15,937 bases of DNA from Lachnospiraceae bacterium (GTDB lineage Bacteria > Bacillota_A > Clostridia > Lachnospirales > Lachnospiraceae), in contig JAFZRD010000007.1 of NCBI GenBank assembly GCA_017620055.1, positions 1 through 15,937 on the forward strand, read 5' to 3'. The notes beneath the pieces are model-generated. The model saw only the letters and a list, made by a program, of their open reading frames with translations, had not been told where the DNA came from and did no database searches. Positions 6,346 to 13,080 of this stretch are shown here, one piece after another (positions within the stretch are counted from its first letter, which is position 1; each line of letters opens with the position of its first letter). The position numbers and the translations under genes were made by a program.

Positions 6346-7803
6346 ATGCTGTTCGGATCTGTTTTGTACATGATAATACTTCCGGCGATCCTTCTCGTCT
6401 GCCGGTTTGTGCCGAAGAAGCTTAAGTACGTCTGGCTCCTTGTGTGCAGCCTTGTTTTCTGGATCACACAGAGCGCCGGATTTGTTCTCTGGCTCATTCT
6501 TGCGATAGCCGTAACATATGCCGCGGGTATCATACTCGGGGTGGTTCGTGGAATGACTCTCAGAAAACTTACCGTAGCCGCGGCGGTCATACTTGAACTC
6601 GCGGCACTCTTCATATTTAAATACCTCAACTTCTCACTGGCCCTTATCGGCAATCCGCTCCGGTTCGAATTCGCGGTGCCGCTGGGGATCTCATTCTACA
6701 CTTTTCAGTCGATATCATACATAATCGATGTTTACAGGGACTCTTCCAAGGCCGAAAAGAATCCGTTAAAGATCGCGCTCTTCCTGTCGTTCTTCTTAAG
6801 CGTCGTATCGGGACCCGTATGCAGGGCGGGTGATATGCTGCCGCAGTTTACCGAGCCTCGTGACATGTCGCTTGAAGATATCAAAACAGGATTGCAGAAG
6901 CTGCTGTGGGGATACTTCTTAAAGCTTGCGATAGCCGGAAGACTTACGATAGTCGTTGACAACGTTTATGCCGACTGTACCAAGTATTCGGGATTCGTGA
7001 TCGCTTTTACCGCGCTTGCATATCTGTTCATGCTGTACTGTGATTTCGAAGGATATTCTCAGATCGTGATCGGTTCGGGATACATGCTCGGGATCAGGAT
7101 GAAGGAGAACTTCAGGCAGCCGTTCTTCTCGTCATCGATGGGTGAAGTTTGGAGAAGATGGCATGTGTCGCTCTCGTCGTGGTTCCGCGATTATCTTTAC
7201 ATCCCGCTCGGCGGTAACAGGCGCGGGATCGTAAGAAAGTATGTGAACATATTCATCGTTCTTGTCGTGAGCGGTATATGGCATGGCGCGAATATGACGT
7301 TTGTCATATGGGGTGCGCTCAACGGAGCGTATATCATAATCGGACAGCTCCTGATCCCATACAGGGACCGCATTGCCGCCTCCGTAAAGGAGAAGATCTG
7401 CAAAGGCGAGGGTGCGGGTGCAGCCTTTGACCGGACGAGAACCTTCCTTAAAAGAGTGGGAGTGTATATACTCACTTCCTTTACGTTTATATTTTTCTCG
7501 AACAGGAATGTTACAAGTGCGTGGTTTGCCGTCAAAGGCATACTCCTGCGATTTTCCCTGCGGGGGGCCGCAGCGCAGCTTACCGGGCTCGGGCTTGGGA
7601 GCTTTAATCTCGTGTTTGCCCTTGTGATGGTGCTGTTCGTGCTCGTTGCGGACTCATACGCATACAAAAGATCATGCGATACGCCTTCGCTGATCCGGAC
7701 GATACCGACGCCGGTAAGATGGGCGATATACTACGCGCTGCTGATCGCGATACTGTTCTCCGCAAACCTTACGGGGAAAGAATTTATATATAGTAAGATG
7801 TAA
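6346..7803 (+). CDS. MBOAT-family membrane O-acyltransferase (AlgI/DltB-like)
   Basis: This is a polytopic membrane protein expected to pass an acyl group, usually acetyl, across the membrane to a cell-surface polymer, together with an extracellular SGNH partner. The 485 residues include about ten or more hydrophobic segments. They carry the family signatures: VPLGISFYTFQSISYIIDVY (111-130), GPVCR (156-160), YCDFEGYSQI (231-240), EVWRRWHVSLSSWFRDYLY (267-285) with IPLGGNRRG next, and SGIWHGA containing the conserved H313. GAAGGGA (6332-6338) sets the start. The next gene follows one base after its stop, giving a two-gene unit. It could act on exopolysaccharide, peptidoglycan or teichoic acid. 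No dltA or dltC homologue is present, so D-alanylation is less likely than acetylation. Confidence 0.92.
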   Translation: MLFGSVLYMIILPAILLVCRFVPKKLKYVWLLVCSLVFWITQSAGFVLWLILAIAVTYAAGIILGVVRGMTLRKLTVAAAVILELAALFIFKYLNFSLALIGNPLRFEFAVPLGISFYTFQSISYIIDVYRDSSKAEKNPLKIALFLSFFLSVVSGPVCRAGDMLPQFTEPRDMSLEDIKTGLQKLLWGYFLKLAIAGRLTIVVDNVYADCTKYSGFVIAFTALAYLFMLYCDFEGYSQIVIGSGYMLGIRMKENFRQPFFSSSMGEVWRRWHVSLSSWFRDYLYIPLGGNRRGIVRKYVNIFIVLVVSGIWHGANMTFVIWGALNGAYIIIGQLLIPYRDRIAASVKEKICKGEGAGAAFDRTRTFLKRVGVYILTSFTFIFFSNRNVTSAWFAVKGILLRFSLRGAAAQLTGLGLGSFNLVFALVMVLFVLVADSYAYKRSCDTPSLIRTIPTPVRWAIYYALLIAILFSANLTGKEFIYSKM

Positions 7804-7804
7804 A

Positions 7805-8773
7805 ATGAAAATAATTAAGTTCATCGCAAAGTGCATACTCGCGGCCGTTCCGGCGATAGCTCTTATCGCCTTTACTTTGTGCTGCCCGGACTGCTACATG
7901 GATGAGGAGTATCCGTCGTGGAAGTTCACGGGCCGGGTTGCACAGGGGAAAGAATATGCGGGTAAGAACTTCGATACGGTCATACTCGGTGACTCGGGTG
8001 CGATGAGTTCGATCATGCCGGAGCTTTCCGAAAGTGAGTGCGTGAACCTCGCGGTGGGCGGAGCTACGAGCATTGAGATGTATTACTTCTTTGAAGAGTA
8101 CCTTAAGCATCACGAGGCTCCGAAGACGGCCGTGATCATGTTCGCACCTTTTCATTACTGGCATATAGACAACTACGAAACAAGAACACTCTACTTCAGG
8201 GCGATCCCTCTTGAAAAGCTCTCTGAACTTTACAGGGATGCAAAGAGCTGCGGAGCGGAATCGGTATGGAAAAAAGGACGCTTTACCGATGAACTGTCGG
8301 CAAGGAGCGGCCTTCCGAACAAATACCTTCCGGCGATAAACGCCGCACGCTTTACGGGGCGCCGTGCCGATAACACGAAAGCGTATGCGGATATAGTGAG
8401 CTCGCGTGGGTACGGATCGTTCGGAAAACTCGACGGATGTTATGACGAGTCGTACGAGACTTCATATGAAGATATGAAGATAGACGGTGATGCGAAGCTC
8501 GTAACGCTTTACATGCAAAGGCTCCTGAGACTGTGCAACGAACACGGAATCCATGTAAGGCTCATCCAGCCCGCGGTCAACACCGCCACATTTGAGGGAC
8601 TTAACGAACATTATTACGGAGCGTACCGCAATTATATAAAGGAAATGTCCACGGTGTGCGATGACATTGAATACGAGACCGAACTTCGGGTATATGACGG
8701 GAAATATTTTGCGGACACATCGCATCTGACGCGGGAAGGTGCCGTAAAGTTCACCGAAGAGCTCGGACTTTGA
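7805..8773 (+). CDS. AlgJ/DltD-like SGNH partner of the MBOAT acyltransferase
   Basis: This is a probable extracellular, membrane-anchored SGNH-like enzyme that completes acyl transfer for the upstream MBOAT protein. The 322 residues start with a signal anchor (about 3-25) and carry VILGDSGAMSS with likely nucleophile S64, a glycine motif VGG at 84-86, and a late DTSHLTREG with the D304-x-x-H307 pair. No clear GxND block III is visible, as is common in AlgJ/AlgX and DltD-type members. The ATG lies one base after the MBOAT stop and lacks a strong Shine-Dalgarno, consistent with translational coupling. The stop codon overlaps the -35 of the next gene's promoter. The exact polymer substrate is unknown. 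Confidence 0.8.
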   Translation: MKIIKFIAKCILAAVPAIALIAFTLCCPDCYMDEEYPSWKFTGRVAQGKEYAGKNFDTVILGDSGAMSSIMPELSESECVNLAVGGATSIEMYYFFEEYLKHHEAPKTAVIMFAPFHYWHIDNYETRTLYFRAIPLEKLSELYRDAKSCGAESVWKKGRFTDELSARSGLPNKYLPAINAARFTGRRADNTKAYADIVSSRGYGSFGKLDGCYDESYETSYEDMKIDGDAKLVTLYMQRLLRLCNEHGIHVRLIQPAVNTATFEGLNEHYYGAYRNYIKEMSTVCDDIEYETELRVYDGKYFADTSHLTREGAVKFTEELGL

Positions 8774-8798
8774 CGATTTTCGCGCAAGCGGTTATAAT
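8770..8798 (+). promoter_or_regulatory. DUF3048 gene promoter P1 (distal)
   Basis: TTGACG (8770-8775), 17 bases, then a perfect TATAAT (8793-8798). The -35 overlaps the stop codon of the upstream SGNH gene. The leader would be about 125 bases. Confidence 0.6.
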
Positions 8799-8824
8799 GT
8801 GATAAAATATTGTGTAGTTTGATG

Positions 8825-8853
8825 ATGACATCCCCATTATATTGTGGTATAAT
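8825..8853 (+). promoter_or_regulatory. DUF3048 gene promoter P2 (proximal)
   Basis: ATGACA (8825-8830), 17 bases, then a perfect TATAAT (8848-8853), in tandem with P1. A third TATAAT at 8871-8876 has no recognisable -35. It shares the 10-mer TATAATGTGA with P1. Confidence 0.6.
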
Positions 8854-8931
8854 CGTTCGGAGATTAGTGATATAATGTGAAAGATTGCATTGGACGATCA
8901 TGTTTTATTGAGTTTTAGGAGGATATTTGCA

Positions 8932-10050
8932 ATGAAAAAGAGAATGGTTCTTCTTCTTTCGCTTTGTATGGCAGTTACGCTCTTTGGCTGCGGCAAAGAA
9001 GATGAAGAAGCAGCTAACCCTGCGGCTCCTGCACCTCAGATCCAGGTTGTCAACAACACACCCGCGATCAGCATAGAGGACGAGACGCCTGCGGATGACG
9101 GTTCTCACGAAGGTATGTACAGAAGCGAACTTACCAATGAATGGATAGACGAGAGCCTCAAGGATCAGAGACCCATCGCTGCGATGGTCGATAATGAGAA
9201 GACTGCTCTTCCTCACTACGGCCTGTCACATGCGGATGTAGTATATGAGATGACCAATTCACTGGCTAACGACGGTATCACACGTCTGATGGTACTCGTC
9301 AAGGACTGGGAGAAGATCGAACAGCTCGGAAGTATCCGAAGCACACGTCCGACTAACCTTGTCATCGCACCCGAGTGGAATGCGATCGTATGTCATGACG
9401 GCGGTCCTTTCTATATTGATGATTATCTTGCAAAGCCGTTCGTTGACAACTTCTCGGGAACATTCTCGAGAGTTGATAACGGTAAGTCGAGAGAGTTCAC
9501 CGAGTATATCTGCCCCGGTGATCTTGACAAGAACTTTGAGAGCAAGAGCAACGTTTCAAGAACATACAACGAGTACTATAAAGGCGGACCGCACTACCAG
9601 TTCGTAACAAGCGACAGCGAGATCAATGACCTTTCCGGCAAGCCCAGCGTCAAGGACTGCACGAAGGTTGAGCTTCCTTTCAAGCACAACGGTTCGAAGC
9701 TTGAATACGATCCCGCTACACAGCGTTATATGTACAGCGAGTACGGCATGAAGCATACCGATCCCGGTAACAACGATGAACAGCTCGGATTCACGAACGT
9801 TCTTCTTCAGAATGCCAGATACGTCAAGTTCGACGATAACGGATACATGATGTTCCACGCGATCGACTACCAGCGTGACGGCTGGTACATCACCCAGGGT
9901 AAGGCGATACCGGTCACATGGTCCAAGGAGGATGAAGTTACACCCACACGTTACTACGATATGGACGGTAACGAGATCGTGCTCAACACCGGTAAGACAT
10001 ATGTGGCACTCATCCCCGATGACAAGTGGGGCGGACTGTCCGTAGAATGA
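8932..10050 (+). CDS. DUF3048 (YerB-like) lipoprotein
   Basis: This is an exported lipoprotein of unknown function, anchored to the outer face of the membrane. The 372 residues start with a lipoprotein signal ending in LFGC, giving lipidated C20, then an Ala/Pro/Glu-rich linker. From about residue 65 comes the DUF3048 pattern: RPIAAMVDNEKTALPHYGL, ADVVYEMTNSLANDGITRLM, GSIRSTRPTN and IVCHDGG. A second conserved half starts around 200 and includes YNEYYKGGPHYQF, ARYVKF and DGWYITQGKAIPVTW. The start at 8932 is chosen for AGGAGG (8917-8922, spacing 9) and for the signal peptide; the frame itself is open further upstream to 8890. The gene has two good promoters and a strong terminator, so it is probably expressed on its own and at a high level. 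It is followed by lgt, whose product would lipidate it. Confidence 0.9.
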   Translation: MKKRMVLLLSLCMAVTLFGCGKEDEEAANPAAPAPQIQVVNNTPAISIEDETPADDGSHEGMYRSELTNEWIDESLKDQRPIAAMVDNEKTALPHYGLSHADVVYEMTNSLANDGITRLMVLVKDWEKIEQLGSIRSTRPTNLVIAPEWNAIVCHDGGPFYIDDYLAKPFVDNFSGTFSRVDNGKSREFTEYICPGDLDKNFESKSNVSRTYNEYYKGGPHYQFVTSDSEINDLSGKPSVKDCTKVELPFKHNGSKLEYDPATQRYMYSEYGMKHTDPGNNDEQLGFTNVLLQNARYVKFDDNGYMMFHAIDYQRDGWYITQGKAIPVTWSKEDEVTPTRYYDMDGNEIVLNTGKTYVALIPDDKWGGLSVE

Positions 10051-10068
10051 TCAAATGAAATGCAATGG

Positions 10069-10097
10069 GCGCGAACCTCGGGTTCGCGCTTTTTGTT
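10069..10097 (+). terminator. Strong rho-independent terminator after the DUF3048 gene
   Basis: GCGCGAACC (10069-10077) pairs perfectly over 9 bp with GGTTCGCGC (10081-10089) around the loop TCG, followed by TTTTTGTT. It lies 18 bases after the stop codon. Confidence 0.9.
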
Positions 10098-10125
10098 AAT
10101 ATTATCCGACAGGGGAAGAATTATA

Positions 10126-10956
10126 ATGTGTATAGATCTGTTTCATATAGGACGGTTTACCGTTCACGGATACGGGCTCATGATAGGACTCGGTTTTATC
10201 GCCGCTGTACTTGTCGGCAGCTACCTTGCCAAGAGGAGAGGACTGTCCGATAATGATTTTACCAACATGGCGATATTCGTGCTGCTGATCGGTTTCGCGG
10301 GGGGAAAGCTCCTTCACGTGATCGTGGAATTCCGTTCGTTTCTCGAAGACCCGCTCGCGGTGCTCGGCTCCGAAGGCTTTGCGGTTTATGGCGGGATCAT
10401 CACCGGTATCATAACGATATATGTGTACTGCAGGATCAAGAAGCTTCGTTTCATCAAGTATATCGACCTGTTTGCGGCGGCTGTTCCGCTGAACCAGGCA
10501 CTCGGAAGGATAGGATGTCTTCTTGCGGGATGCTGCTACGGCAAAGAGACGACATCGCATTTTTCGATCGTGTTTCCGGAAGGTGCTATGGCACCGGCAG
10601 GTGTAAGGCTCATTCCGACGCAGCCCATGATGGCAGCGGGGAACTTCATTATATTTGTGATCCTTGCAGGAACATACATCATGACATGTCCGAAAAAGGA
10701 CAGTTCCGATTCGCCGAAACATGAATATATACCGGGAACCGCTACGGCAGGATATCTGATAATGTACAGTGTCGGAAGATTTCTTATAGAGTTTCTCAGA
10801 AACGATTACAGAGGAGAGGTCGGACCGTTCTCGACATCCCAGTTCATAGCGCTGTTCACATTTACGGCCGGAGTGATCCTGCTTGTTAGATGCTTAAAAG
10901 CGACGCCGTCGTCAGATGATAAGAAAAGCGATAAGGTAGATGACCAGAAGATGTAA
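10126..10956 (+). CDS. lgt: Prolipoprotein diacylglyceryl transferase
   Basis: This integral membrane enzyme transfers diacylglycerol from phosphatidylglycerol to the lipobox cysteine of prolipoproteins, the first step of lipoprotein maturation. The 276 residues contain about seven hydrophobic segments, the early FTVHGYGLMIGLGF (11-24), the FAGGKLLHV segment, VYGGIITG (88-94), the Lgt signature region GRIGCLLAGCCYG (127-139) with R128, and GRFLIEFLRND (217-227). The signature is a cysteine-rich variant of the better-known GRIGNFxNxE form; I recall such variants in Clostridia. The ATG at 10126 has AGGGGAA upstream; the frame is open back to 10060, but that would include the terminator. No clear promoter lies after the terminator. 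Its 3' end overlaps the convergent TraX-like gene by 45 bases. Confidence 0.9.
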   Translation: MCIDLFHIGRFTVHGYGLMIGLGFIAAVLVGSYLAKRRGLSDNDFTNMAIFVLLIGFAGGKLLHVIVEFRSFLEDPLAVLGSEGFAVYGGIITGIITIYVYCRIKKLRFIKYIDLFAAAVPLNQALGRIGCLLAGCCYGKETTSHFSIVFPEGAMAPAGVRLIPTQPMMAAGNFIIFVILAGTYIMTCPKKDSSDSPKHEYIPGTATAGYLIMYSVGRFLIEFLRNDYRGEVGPFSTSQFIALFTFTAGVILLVRCLKATPSSDDKKSDKVDDQKM

Positions 10957-11664
10957 CGGATAGAATACGTAGAACGCGTATTTGAACCGCGGACGGATAT
11001 CCGGATCGTAGAAATACAGAAGAACGAATGATGCCGGAGCGTATTTCTCCCAGGCAACCACAGCGGCACCCGCGATGAGACGGAAAGGACCGGTGCTTCT
11101 TGCAAGGTAGAGCACCGCGATAAGAAGCATGCATTTCCATGAATAGTCGGCGCCCAGCAGGTAAGCGGCATCGGAGAATCCAATGATCGCACAGACATAT
11201 GTAAGATATATGACCGGGGCTGAGAAGCCGGACACGTTGTTCTCTATGTAACGCAGTACCATGAGCATCACGATCGCGATGAAGAACGTGAGTATGATGT
11301 TCTGGTGTTTCCAATAGAACACTTTACCGTAGAGACCGAGGTCGAAAGGCACTTCGGATATAACGGCGAATATCGCAAGACGCAGTGCGTATTTGTAAAC
11401 GTTTCCCGTTCTTATGAAACCTTCTACTATGAAGAAACAGAAGATCGGAAATGCCAGTCTTCCGATACCGTGACATATGTCATATGCCCTGTTTAAAGAG
11501 GTGTAGGTATCGGGAAGCAGATCCATGGCGTGAGCCTTCATATAATTATGAAGTATCCCGTAACCGACATGGTCCACCGCCATGATGACGCATGCGATGA
11601 TCTTCAGAACATTGCAGGACAGACGAATATGTTCTTGTAAGGGGGTTTTGGTGTTGGCATCCAT
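10912..11664 (-). CDS. TraX-family integral membrane protein
   Basis: This is a polytopic membrane protein of the TraX family. TraX of the F plasmid acetylates pilin, but chromosomal clostridial relatives have no established role and may be acyltransferases. The 250 residues show the family opening NVLKIIACVIMAVDHVG (18-34), then HGIGRLAFPIFCFFIVEGFI (65-84), RTGNVYKYALRL and EVPFDLG (104-110), with seven or eight hydrophobic segments. The ATG at 11664 is preferred; a GTG at 11682 in frame is possible. Neither has a Shine-Dalgarno, but TAAAAT lies 8 bases before the ATG, suggesting a leaderless transcript. Its last 45 bases overlap lgt on the other strand. No conjugation gene is present nearby, so this is a resident gene rather than part of a visible transfer module. 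Confidence 0.82.
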   Translation of the reverse strand: MDANTKTPLQEHIRLSCNVLKIIACVIMAVDHVGYGILHNYMKAHAMDLLPDTYTSLNRAYDICHGIGRLAFPIFCFFIVEGFIRTGNVYKYALRLAIFAVISEVPFDLGLYGKVFYWKHQNIILTFFIAIVMLMVLRYIENNVSGFSAPVIYLTYVCAIIGFSDAAYLLGADYSWKCMLLIAVLYLARSTGPFRLIAGAAVVAWEKYAPASFVLLYFYDPDIRPRFKYAFYVFYPLHLLVIYLIAFLII

Positions 11665-11672
11665 ACCAAATG

Positions 11673-11678
11673 ATTTTA
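11673..11678 (-). promoter_or_regulatory. -10 element for the TraX-like gene
   Basis: On the minus strand TGC-TAAAAT (extended -10, hexamer at 11678-11673) ends 8 bases before the ATG at 11664. Transcription would begin close to the start codon. I find no good -35 (TTTCAT at 11701-11696 is weak). Confidence 0.35.
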
Positions 11679-11695
11679 GCACATCAAAGAGAATA

Positions 11696-12739
11696 ATGAA
11701 ATACGGAATAACCCTTACGGCAGTTGCCGTTTTGTCCGCGGGAGCCCTGCTTTCCGGATGCGGCGGCGAGAAGAGTGCGGCCGAGACCGCCGGTGAGGCG
11801 ATAGAGACCGGGGATTATGCGACGGCTTCATCCGTTACGGATTCGGTCATATCCGCGGGCGGGGGAGACAAGCTGATATTCCGCGAAAAGGGGATAGCAC
11901 AGCTCGCGGCCGGTGATTTTGCCGGCGCATGCGATTCGTTTACACGGGCTCTCGGATGTTCCAACGGGCTCGTTGAGCAGGCTGACATAGACATATCGTG
12001 TTACCTTGCGGTTGCACAGTTCAAGGCGGGTGATCTGGAGGCGGCGCACGAGACCGCCGATGCGGTGCTCGCGATACGACCGAAGGATGACGGAGCTTAT
12101 TTTCTCCGGGGCAAGATCGATCTTGCGATGGGAAACAAGGAAGAGGCGCTTCGTGATTTTGACAGTACGGTAACACTTGATCCGACCAATTACGACAGGT
12201 TCGTCGGGATATATGAGGAACTGCATTCCAAAGGTTATGATGCTGAGGCTGCGGCGTATCTTGAGAAGGCCATTTCGGCCGGGAACAAGCTGTCGGATTA
12301 CAACAAGGGTGTCCTGGAATACTACCTCGGGTCGTACACCGACGCAAGGAACGATCTCGAGAATGCCAAGAAGTCGGCAAACAGCGAGGATCTGACACTG
12401 TATCTCGGGAGGACGTACGAGGCGCTCGGGGATGACGGGTACGCACAGACTCTCTATGAGGAATACATAAGGGAGAATTCGTCGGCCGGAAGGGTATACG
12501 AGCAGCTTGCGAACTGCCGTCTTAAAGGCGGGAACTTCGAGGGTGCGCTCGAGACGATCGAATCGGGCCTCTCGCTCGGAAACGGCGAGGGGAAACAGGG
12601 CATGATGTTTGACAGGGTCGTGGCCCAGGAGAGGCTCTATGACTTTGCTTCGGCAAAAAAGAGCATCGAAGAGTACCTCGAACTCTATCCCGATGACGAG
12701 GTCGCAAGACGGGAGAGTGTCTTCTTGAGTAGTAGATAA
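11696..12739 (+). CDS. TPR-repeat lipoprotein
   Basis: This is an exported lipoprotein built from tetratricopeptide repeats, which usually act as protein-binding scaffolds. The 347 residues have a signal peptide ending in LLSGC, with lipidated C22. Helix-turn-helix TPR units can be read at about 30-58, 62-90, 97-129, 132-165, 167-198, 202-232, 234-264, 266-296 and 303-335. The clearest is AYFLRGKIDLAMGNKEEALR with DFDSTVTLDP following. The ATG at 11696 is chosen because the signal peptide begins there; the frame is open upstream to 11582, but that part runs through the TraX-like gene. Only a weak AAAGAG lies 4 bases upstream. The gap to the divergent gene is only 31 bases, so the promoter is probably inside it or inside the neighbour's coding region. 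Partners are unknown. Confidence 0.85.
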   Translation: MKYGITLTAVAVLSAGALLSGCGGEKSAAETAGEAIETGDYATASSVTDSVISAGGGDKLIFREKGIAQLAAGDFAGACDSFTRALGCSNGLVEQADIDISCYLAVAQFKAGDLEAAHETADAVLAIRPKDDGAYFLRGKIDLAMGNKEEALRDFDSTVTLDPTNYDRFVGIYEELHSKGYDAEAAAYLEKAISAGNKLSDYNKGVLEYYLGSYTDARNDLENAKKSANSEDLTLYLGRTYEALGDDGYAQTLYEEYIRENSSAGRVYEQLANCRLKGGNFEGALETIESGLSLGNGEGKQGMMFDRVVAQERLYDFASAKKSIEEYLELYPDDEVARRESVFLSSR

Positions 12740-12745
12740 AAATCG

Positions 12746-12810
12746 CCCATGATTTTTGTGCATGGTTTACAATAATTTTTAATAACCCATGTTTTTTGTA
12801 CGGATGGTTT
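12746..12810 (+). repeat. Imperfect direct repeat in the gap upstream of nrdD
   Basis: Two similar segments of about 23-25 bases lie at 12746-12768 and 12786-12810. Both begin CCCATG, continue with a T-run ending TTTTTGT, and finish ATGGTTT. The second copy carries two extra bases that complete the left arm of the following terminator. Confidence 0.35.
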
Positions 12811-12836
12811 GTTTCAAAAATCATCCGTTCTTTTTT
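12800..12836 (+). terminator. Rho-independent terminator after the TPR lipoprotein gene
   Basis: ACGGATG (12800-12806) pairs with CATCCGT (12822-12828). The stem extends by a G-T wobble and three A-T pairs to a loop around GTTTCAA. TCTTTTTTG follows. It ends the upstream unit 60 bases after its stop codon. Confidence 0.8.
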
Positions 12837-12889
12837 GCAAATACCGATAAATAAAGGGTTTGCAGAGCCTATATCACAAACAAACAAAA

Positions 12890-12905
12890 ACACAACATCT
12901 AGTGG
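12890..12905. promoter_or_regulatory. NrdR-box-like site 1
   Basis: ACACAACATCTAGTGG matches 13 of 16 positions of the NrdR palindrome as I know it (ACACWATATATWGTGT). NrdR is the ATP/dATP-sensing zinc-ribbon/ATP-cone repressor of ribonucleotide reductase genes. The site is upstream of nrdD, and a second box starts 32 bp downstream. Confidence 0.65.
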
Positions 12906-12921
12906 TGGGGTAAAATCGTTG

Positions 12922-12937
12922 ACATAAGATATTGTAT
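12922..12937. promoter_or_regulatory. NrdR-box-like site 2
   Basis: ACATAAGATATTGTAT matches 13 of 16 positions of the same palindrome. It starts exactly 32 bp after site 1, leaving a 16-bp spacer. This is the three-helical-turn arrangement usual for NrdR box pairs. It ends 7 bases before the nrdD -35. Confidence 0.65.
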
Positions 12938-12944
12938 TTTGGTG

Positions 12945-12973
12945 TTGACGTATTTTTTTCGCGATGATATACT
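12945..12973 (+). promoter_or_regulatory. nrdD promoter
   Basis: TTGACG (12945-12950), 17 bases, then TATACT (12968-12973), with TGA just before it as an extended -10. An inverted repeat GATGA-TATAC-TCATC (12963-12977) is centred on the -10. Transcription would begin near 12980, leaving a leader of about 100 bases in which I see no recognisable riboswitch. Confidence 0.7.
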
Positions 12974-13080
12974 CATCAATGCAGGTGAGTCAATGCGTTT
13001 CAATACACATCTTGCACATCTAAATCATCAATCAGAGGGGTCTTTATAAGGGGCTTTATCAGGAAGGGAGTAGTCAGAGA

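Noticed and set aside
12919..12947. TTGACA at 12919-12924 as the nrdD -35
   Set aside because: No acceptable -10 lies 16-18 bases downstream (GTGTTG at 12942-12947). The TTGACG/TATACT pair is far better.
12980..13080. Riboswitch (for example cobalamin-type) in the nrdD leader
   Set aside because: The leader is only about 100 bases and shows no long stems or recognisable conserved core.
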